Below, piece by piece: positions 59,669-64,000 of a stretch of 64,000 nt of DNA. Numbering within the stretch: the first letter of the stretch is position 1; each line of letters begins with the position of its first letter. The stretch spans positions 8,399 to 72,398 of the forward strand of contig DATKRZ010000023.1 of the NCBI GenBank assembly GCA_035531955.1, written 5' to 3'. The notes under the pieces were generated by a model. That model was given only the letters and a program-made list of their open reading frames with translations. It was not told where the DNA came from and ran no database searches. Source of the stretch: Bog-756 sp035531955. GTDB taxonomy: Bacteria; Actinomycetota; Acidimicrobiia; Acidimicrobiales; RAAP-2. The translations under genes and the position numbers were made by a program.

Positions 59669-60316
59669 GTGTCCCAGACCCAAGAGGAACGCAAGGCCGA
59701 GACCCGGGCCCGACTGCTCGCCTCCGCCGCCGACCTCTTCGCCGGCCAGGGGATCGATGCCGTGTCAGTCGATGCGGTGGCCGAGGCGGCCGGGCGAACC
59801 TCGGGTGCGGTGTACGCCCATTTCGGCAGCAAGCAGGGGCTCCTGCTGGCACTGCTCGACTCGTGGAAGGACTCCCTGCTCACCGTCTTGCTGGCCGAGG
59901 TGGCCGTGACCGAGTCACCCCACGGACAGCTTGCCGCGGTATGGGAGAACGTCGCCGGTGGGGACGAGTCAGGGCGGCGGTCGATCCTCGAACAGGAGCT
60001 GTGGCTGCGGGCCGCCCGCGACGCCGAGGTAGCCGACGTCATCCGGTCCCGGAACCGTGAGGCCCGGCGGTTCAGTGCCCGGCTGCTCGACGGCTGGGCC
60101 GACGACTTCGGAGCCGAGCCGGCCGCCGACTCGGAGGACCTCGCGGTGCTGGTGCGGGGACTCCTGATCGGATTGGCCATGCAGCGCCGGCTCGAACCCG
60201 GGACGGTGAGCGACGAGCTGGCCGTTCGGGGCCTGTGTGCGCTGCTGGGCCTGGCCGGGGACCCGCAGGCGGCGGCCTCGACGGCACCGAACCGGTCGGC
60301 CACGGTCGGCGAATGA
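59669..60316 (+). CDS. TetR-family transcriptional regulator
   Basis: A 215-residue repressor. The helix-turn-helix is IDAVSVDAVAEAAGRTSGAVYAHFGSKQGLL (about 30-62). The C-terminal ligand domain is variable. GTG 59669 (MSQTQEERKAETRARLL) is chosen because GGGGGA precedes it and the region upstream is repeat-derived. It is divergent from the aldehyde dehydrogenase and probably regulates it and perhaps the following nitronate monooxygenase gene, which begins 43 bases later. Confidence 0.92.
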   Translation: MSQTQEERKAETRARLLASAADLFAGQGIDAVSVDAVAEAAGRTSGAVYAHFGSKQGLLLALLDSWKDSLLTVLLAEVAVTESPHGQLAAVWENVAGGDESGRRSILEQELWLRAARDAEVADVIRSRNREARRFSARLLDGWADDFGAEPAADSEDLAVLVRGLLIGLAMQRRLEPGTVSDELAVRGLCALLGLAGDPQAAASTAPNRSATVGE

Positions 60317-60359
60317 CGATTTCACCGCAATCAAAGAGGACAAGCGAAGGAGCGACACC

Positions 60360-61481
60360 ATGAACACCGAGATCCGCCGGAAGCTGGGCATCGAGTTCCC
60401 CATCTTCGCGTTCACCCACTGCCGCGACGTGGTGGCGGCCGTCTCCAACGCCGGTGGCATCGGCGTGCTCGGTGCCATCGGCTTCGACCCCGAGCAGCTC
60501 GAGGTCGAGCTCACCTGGATCGACGAGCACGTCGGCGACCGGCCCTACGGCGTCGACATCGTGATCCCGGCCAAGTACGAGGGCATGGACGAGATGGACC
60601 CCGACAAGCTCGAGGCACAGATCCGGGCCCTCATCCCCGCCACCCACCGAGACTTCGCCCTCAAGATCCTCGACGACCACCATGTGCCCGAGATCCCCGA
60701 GGACGAGCGGCGGACCAACGGGATGATCGGCTGGACGGCCGCCCATGCCGCCGGCCTGCTCGAGGTCGCGCTCCGCCATCCAAACGTCAAGCTGATCGCC
60801 AACGCACTGGGGACTCCCCCTCCCGACGTGGTCGATAAGGTCCAGGGCGCGGGCCTGATGATCGGGGCCCTGGCCGGCTCGGTCAAGCATGCGCTCAGCC
60901 ACAAGGAGGCCGGGCTCGACTTCATCATCTGCCAGGGGTCAGAGGGAGGCGGCCACACCGGCGACGTCGGGAGCATCGTGCTGTGGCCCGAGGTCATCGA
61001 TGCGGTGGCGCCGATCCCCGTGCTGGCCGCGGGCGGCGTGGGCAGTGGCCGCCAGATGGCCGCCGCCCTCGCGTTGGGTGCTCAGGGCGTGTGGTCCGGG
61101 ACCCTGTGGCTGACGGTGGACGAGGCAGACATTCCGCCCAAGCAGATGGAGAGCTACCTCGCCGCTTCCAGCCGTGACACGGTGCGGTCCCGGTCGTTCA
61201 CCGGCAAGCCGTGCCGGATGCTGAAGAACGACTGGACCGAGGCGTGGGAGGCCGAGGACACCCCCGACCCCCTGCCCATGCCGTTGCAGATGATGGTGGC
61301 CATCGAGGCGGTGTCGCGGGGCCACCGCTACCCCGAGCAGGCGAGGGATGTGAACTTCAACCCGTGCGGCCAGGTCATCGGGCGGGCCACCTCCGTCCGC
61401 AAGGCCAGGGACGTGGTGTACTCGATGGTCGAAGAGTACATCGAGGCCACCGAGCGCCTGCAGGCCGGCGTGACCGTCTAG
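60360..61481 (+). CDS. Nitronate monooxygenase-type flavoprotein
   Basis: A 373-residue FMN-dependent TIM-barrel enzyme related to 2-nitropropane dioxygenase. AAVSNAGGIGVLGA, the active-site His in CQGSEGGGHTGDVGS, and the phosphate-binding VLAAGGVGSGRQMAAALALGAQGV are present. AAGGAG lies eight bases before the ATG. The insertion around residues 60-110 (DEMDPDKLEAQIRALIP) is typical of actinobacterial members. It may detoxify nitronates or act on another substrate of the catabolic cluster; the natural substrate is unknown. Confidence 0.9.
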   Translation: MNTEIRRKLGIEFPIFAFTHCRDVVAAVSNAGGIGVLGAIGFDPEQLEVELTWIDEHVGDRPYGVDIVIPAKYEGMDEMDPDKLEAQIRALIPATHRDFALKILDDHHVPEIPEDERRTNGMIGWTAAHAAGLLEVALRHPNVKLIANALGTPPPDVVDKVQGAGLMIGALAGSVKHALSHKEAGLDFIICQGSEGGGHTGDVGSIVLWPEVIDAVAPIPVLAAGGVGSGRQMAAALALGAQGVWSGTLWLTVDEADIPPKQMESYLAASSRDTVRSRSFTGKPCRMLKNDWTEAWEAEDTPDPLPMPLQMMVAIEAVSRGHRYPEQARDVNFNPCGQVIGRATSVRKARDVVYSMVEEYIEATERLQAGVTV

Positions 61482-61585
61482 GACACCGAACAGCGCCGCA
61501 TGGAGCACCCAACGGCGCACCATGGGTCCGGGACCGGAACACGGGTAGCCTCGCAGACAACGAGCTGACCCCGGAAACCAGAGCC

Positions 61586-62170
61586 ATGCAGTACCTCTAC
61601 CTCTTCCTCATCGTCTTCGGGGTCAACCTCCTCCCGGCATTCGGGCCGCCCACCTGGACGCTGTTGGTCTTCGCCCGGATCCACTGGCACCTCAACCCGG
61701 TGGCACTGGTCATCCTCGGCGGGATGGCGGCGATGCTCGGGAGGTACCTGTTGGCCGTCACGGCCCGACGGTTCCGAGGCCATCTGAGCGGGCGACTCCA
61801 GGAGAACCTGACCGCGGCCAGCGACGCTCTCCTCAAGCGGAGGTCCAGCGCCATCGCCACGTTGGCGCTGTTCGCCATCTCCCCGCTGCCCTCGGCCCAG
61901 CTGTTCGTCGCCGCCGGGCTGCTCGAACTCCCCCTCGTCCCGATCACCCTGGCATTCTTCGTCGGGCGCCTGGTGAGCTACTCGATCTACGTCGGGGTGG
62001 CCACCGTCGCCGAGCGCCAGCTGGGGAGCGTCCTCGACCAGCTCCTGGGCTCGCCCTGGTCGATCGCCGTCCAGTTGGTCCTGTTGGCCGCGGTGGCGTT
62101 GCTCCCGTTCATCAACTGGAAGAGCATCCTCGGACGGCGGACGGGGGAGGACGACACTCCGCCCTCCTGA
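61586..62170 (+). CDS. Small membrane protein, possibly VTT/DedA-like
   Basis: A 194-residue protein with four to six hydrophobic segments (MQYLYLFLIVFGVNLLPAFGP; NPVALVILGGMAAMLGRYLL; IATLALFAISPLPSAQLFVAAGLL; LAFFVGRLVSYSIYVGVATV; AVQLVLLAAVALLPF). The alternating G-R and P motifs (MLGRYLL, ISPLPSAQ, FFVGRLVSY) resemble SNARE-associated/VTT scramblase-like proteins, but the match is partial. ATG 61586 starts the first membrane segment; longer frames overlap the nitronate monooxygenase gene. Confidence 0.7.
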   Translation: MQYLYLFLIVFGVNLLPAFGPPTWTLLVFARIHWHLNPVALVILGGMAAMLGRYLLAVTARRFRGHLSGRLQENLTAASDALLKRRSSAIATLALFAISPLPSAQLFVAAGLLELPLVPITLAFFVGRLVSYSIYVGVATVAERQLGSVLDQLLGSPWSIAVQLVLLAAVALLPFINWKSILGRRTGEDDTPPS

Positions 62171-62224
62171 GTGGCGACCTCGTGAGCGGGCCGCCGGGGA
62201 GGGCCGCAGGGCAGTCGGCCGGGC

Positions 62225-62990
62225 CTACCCGATTCCCACGATCGGCTGGTTGAGGACCTTGCCGCCGGTCGACCCGTAGAAGACGGCATCGCCGTAGGAG
62301 AAGATCCCGCCGTCGGTGGCGACCAGCCAGTAGCCCTTGCCGCGCGGGCTCAGTTCCATGCCGACGATCGGCCTGTTGAGGTGGATGTTCCCGGCCGAGC
62401 CGTAGAAGGCGGCATCCCCGAAGGAGAAGATCCCGCCGTCGGAGGCCACCAGCCAGTAGCCCTTGTCGTCGGCGGTGGCGGACATGCCGACTATCGGCTT
62501 GTTGAGGTGAATGTTGCCCGTCGAGCCGTAGAACTCGTTTGCGGCCGTCCCGAAGCCGAAGATGCCTCCGTCCGAGGCCACCAGCCAGTAGCCGGCGCCA
62601 CTCGAGGTGGCCGCCATGCCCACGATCGGCTGGTTGAGGACCTTGTTGCCGGTCGAGCCATGGAACTTCGCGTCGCCGAAGGAGAAGATCCCGCCGTCGG
62701 AGGCCACCAGCCAGTAGCCGCCGCCATCCGGGGTGGCGGCCATGCCCACGATCGGCTTGTTGAGCGGCTTGGCTCCCGTCGAGCCGAAGAACCCGGCATC
62801 ACCGAAGGTGAAGATCCCGCCGTCGGAGGCCACCAGCCAGTACCCGCGACCGCTGGGGGTGGAGGCCATGCCCACGATCGGCTGGTTCAGGACCGTTCCG
62901 CCCGTCGACCCGAAGAACTGCTGGGACCCGAAGGAGAAGATGCCGCCGTCGGAGGCCACCAGCCAGTAGCCCGCGGAGTCGGGCGAGACG
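62225..62990. repeat. Six GYWLVASDGG repeats
   Basis: Six direct repeats of about 126-135 bp encode the C-terminal modules. Several stretches such as 'gaagatcccgccgtcggagg' recur exactly. This is the largest of three such blocks in the window. Confidence 0.88.
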
Positions 62991-64000
62991 GGCGTGGAGG
63001 GAGCCGAGGGCGGCCCCGTTCCGTTGACGTTCATGGCCGCCACGGTGAATTCATAGTGGAGCCCGTTGGTGAGGCCTCCGACCGTGGCGCTGGTTCCAGG
63101 TCCGACGACAACGGGGGTGCCGGTCGAGGGGGCGGACGGGGCGACGGTGAACGGGGTGATGACGTAACCGGTGATCGGGCTGCCACCATCGCTAAGAGGC
63201 GCGGACCAATGCAGGCCGGCGCTGTTGTTCCCACCAGAGGCGCTGACAGCGGTCGGCGCACCCGGCACGGTGGTTACGGTGAGAGTGAAACCGAACGTCC
63301 CTGTGTTGCCCAGCGTGTCAGTCATCGTGCCGATTGCCGAATACGTACCAGGCGCCAAGGTTCCGGTTGTCGTTACACCTCCGGCGGACGAGACGTTGAC
63401 ACCCGAGCCGCCGGTCTTGGTGAAGGTCACCGCTCCGGCGTTACCTGTCGTATTCAGCTGGTCGGTGAAGGATGCCGATCCGGCTGTACCCACCGTGGCC
63501 GAGGTTGGCGCGACTTGGGTGATCGCGACGCCGCCAACGCTCAGGCTAAAGATGAACGAGCCGGCATCGCCAAAGCTATCCGTCATAGTGCCGCTCGCAG
63601 TGTGGTTACCAGCCGACAGCGCACCGCCCGTCGAAATGAAACCTTGGGGCGAAACGACCAAGTTCGGGGTGCCCGAACTTTGGCTAAACGTAACCGCTCC
63701 GTCGTTTCCCGATGTTGTGAGCTGTTGAGTAAACGCCGACGAAAGTGAGGTCGACACGGAGCCCGAAGTGGGCGTGGCGGTGATCGTTGCGGGAGTAACC
63801 GTGAGGATATAGGAGTAGGGAGCCGTCTGGGGTGTTGGGCTGCTGCTGTCTGTTGCCGTGCCGCTGACTGAGTACGTACCGGTGTGCAATGGGCCACCCG
63901 CAACAGAAAGAGCGCCAGAGGTGTCTGCGTTGAGGCCGGGCGATCCGGAGCTAGCTGCGGTATATGACACGGGTAGAATACCGTTGGCCGTTTGTAGTTG
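62225..64000 (-). CDS. Large secreted protein with Ig-like, FN3 and six GYWLVASDGG repeats; N-terminus outside window
   Basis: The frame is open to the window edge at 64000 (591 codons visible). An internal GTG at 63970 exists but is within a repeat, so the true start is beyond. At least three Ig-like repeats of about 75 residues are present (SVSGTATD, ASGTMTDSFGDAGSFIFSLSV, SAIGTMTDTLGNTGTFGFTLTV). A fibronectin III domain (PGAPTAVSASGGNNSAGLHWSAPLSDGG) and six GYWLVASDGGIFSFGD modules follow, the fourth with an insertion (GFGTAANEFYG). It resembles adhesins. It faces the small membrane protein gene. Confidence 0.85.
   Translation of the reverse strand, partial: QLQTANGILPVSYTAASSGSPGLNADTSGALSVAGGPLHTGTYSVSGTATDSSSPTPQTAPYSYILTVTPATITATPTSGSVSTSLSSAFTQQLTTSGNDGAVTFSQSSGTPNLVVSPQGFISTGGALSAGNHTASGTMTDSFGDAGSFIFSLSVGGVAITQVAPTSATVGTAGSASFTDQLNTTGNAGAVTFTKTGGSGVNVSSAGGVTTTGTLAPGTYSAIGTMTDTLGNTGTFGFTLTVTTVPGAPTAVSASGGNNSAGLHWSAPLSDGGSPITGYVITPFTVAPSAPSTGTPVVVGPGTSATVGGLTNGLHYEFTVAAMNVNGTGPPSAPSTPVSPDSAGYWLVASDGGIFSFGSQQFFGSTGGTVLNQPIVGMASTPSGRGYWLVASDGGIFTFGDAGFFGSTGAKPLNKPIVGMAATPDGGGYWLVASDGGIFSFGDAKFHGSTGNKVLNQPIVGMAATSSGAGYWLVASDGGIFGFGTAANEFYGSTGNIHLNKPIVGMSATADDKGYWLVASDGGIFSFGDAAFYGSAGNIHLNRPIVGMELSPRGKGYWLVATDGGIFSYGDAVFYGSTGGKVLNQPIVGIG

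Noticed and set aside
1..64000. tRNA or rRNA genes
   Set aside because: I scanned the spacers for T-loop-like sequences and rRNA segments and found none that fold into a full gene; a covariance-model scan would settle it.

Overview
The window is about 64 kb of high-GC DNA from an actinobacterium. The gene orders are actinobacterial: two small membrane-protein genes before alaS; the ruvCAB, queA-tgt, yajC-secDF, rel, hisS series; and a thrS, HIT, pgsA, acyltransferase, pimA series. Mycothiol (mshC-like), coenzyme F420 (npdG) and an InhA-like enoyl reductase fit the same phylum. Secreted proteins ending in GYWLVASDGGIF-type repeats, which I associate with Acidimicrobiia, suggest that class. This is inference from the sequence; no database was searched.

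Region 1 (1-23.0 kb, all minus strand) is housekeeping. In transcription order it holds pdxS, pdxT, yebC, ruvC, ruvA, ruvB, queA, tgt, yajC, secD, secF, rel, hisS, aspS, rarA, a secreted S53 peptidase, two small membrane-associated proteins and the 5' part of alaS. Many genes overlap by 4 bases (ATGA or GTGA). The themes are vitamin B6, Holliday-junction processing, queuosine, Sec secretion, the stringent response and tRNA charging.

Region 2 (23.1-41.2 kb) is accessory and lies on both strands with long spacers. It contains two family-2 glycosyltransferases, an intact methyltransferase, a decayed methyltransferase, and a large protein joining a sulfatase/phosphatase-superfamily domain to an HlyD-type membrane-fusion domain. 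It also contains a second sulfatase with a canonical Cys motif, a lipoprotein, and three secreted propeller-type proteins (RCC1-like, Cys-pair repeats, PQQ-like). It looks like a cell-surface or exopolysaccharide island.

Region 3 (41.8-54.5 kb) starts with a divergent YceI/MarR pair that has a clear palindrome in the shared promoter. A minus-strand series follows: npdG, mshC-like, thrS, HIT, VOC, pgsA-like, acyltransferase, PAS-GGDEF, pimA-like and an M48 protease. It combines redox-cofactor genes with the phosphatidylinositol-mannoside pathway and has a diguanylate cyclase inserted.

Region 4 (54.5-62.2 kb) has an InhA-like reductase and a small catabolic-looking cluster: SnoaL-like, SDR, acyl-CoA dehydrogenase-like flavoprotein, aldehyde dehydrogenase, TetR and nitronate monooxygenase. 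A small membrane protein follows. The window ends inside a large secreted protein with Ig-like, fibronectin-III and six GYWLVASDGG repeats.

The least expected items are the sulfatase-HlyD fusion, the oppositely charged tails on YajC and SecF, the cyclase inside the PIM operon, the GYWLVASDGG repeat family shared by three loci, and a recurring TANNNT-N6-ATG start arrangement that suggests leaderless transcription. No tRNA, rRNA, CRISPR array, insertion sequence or phage gene was recognised.
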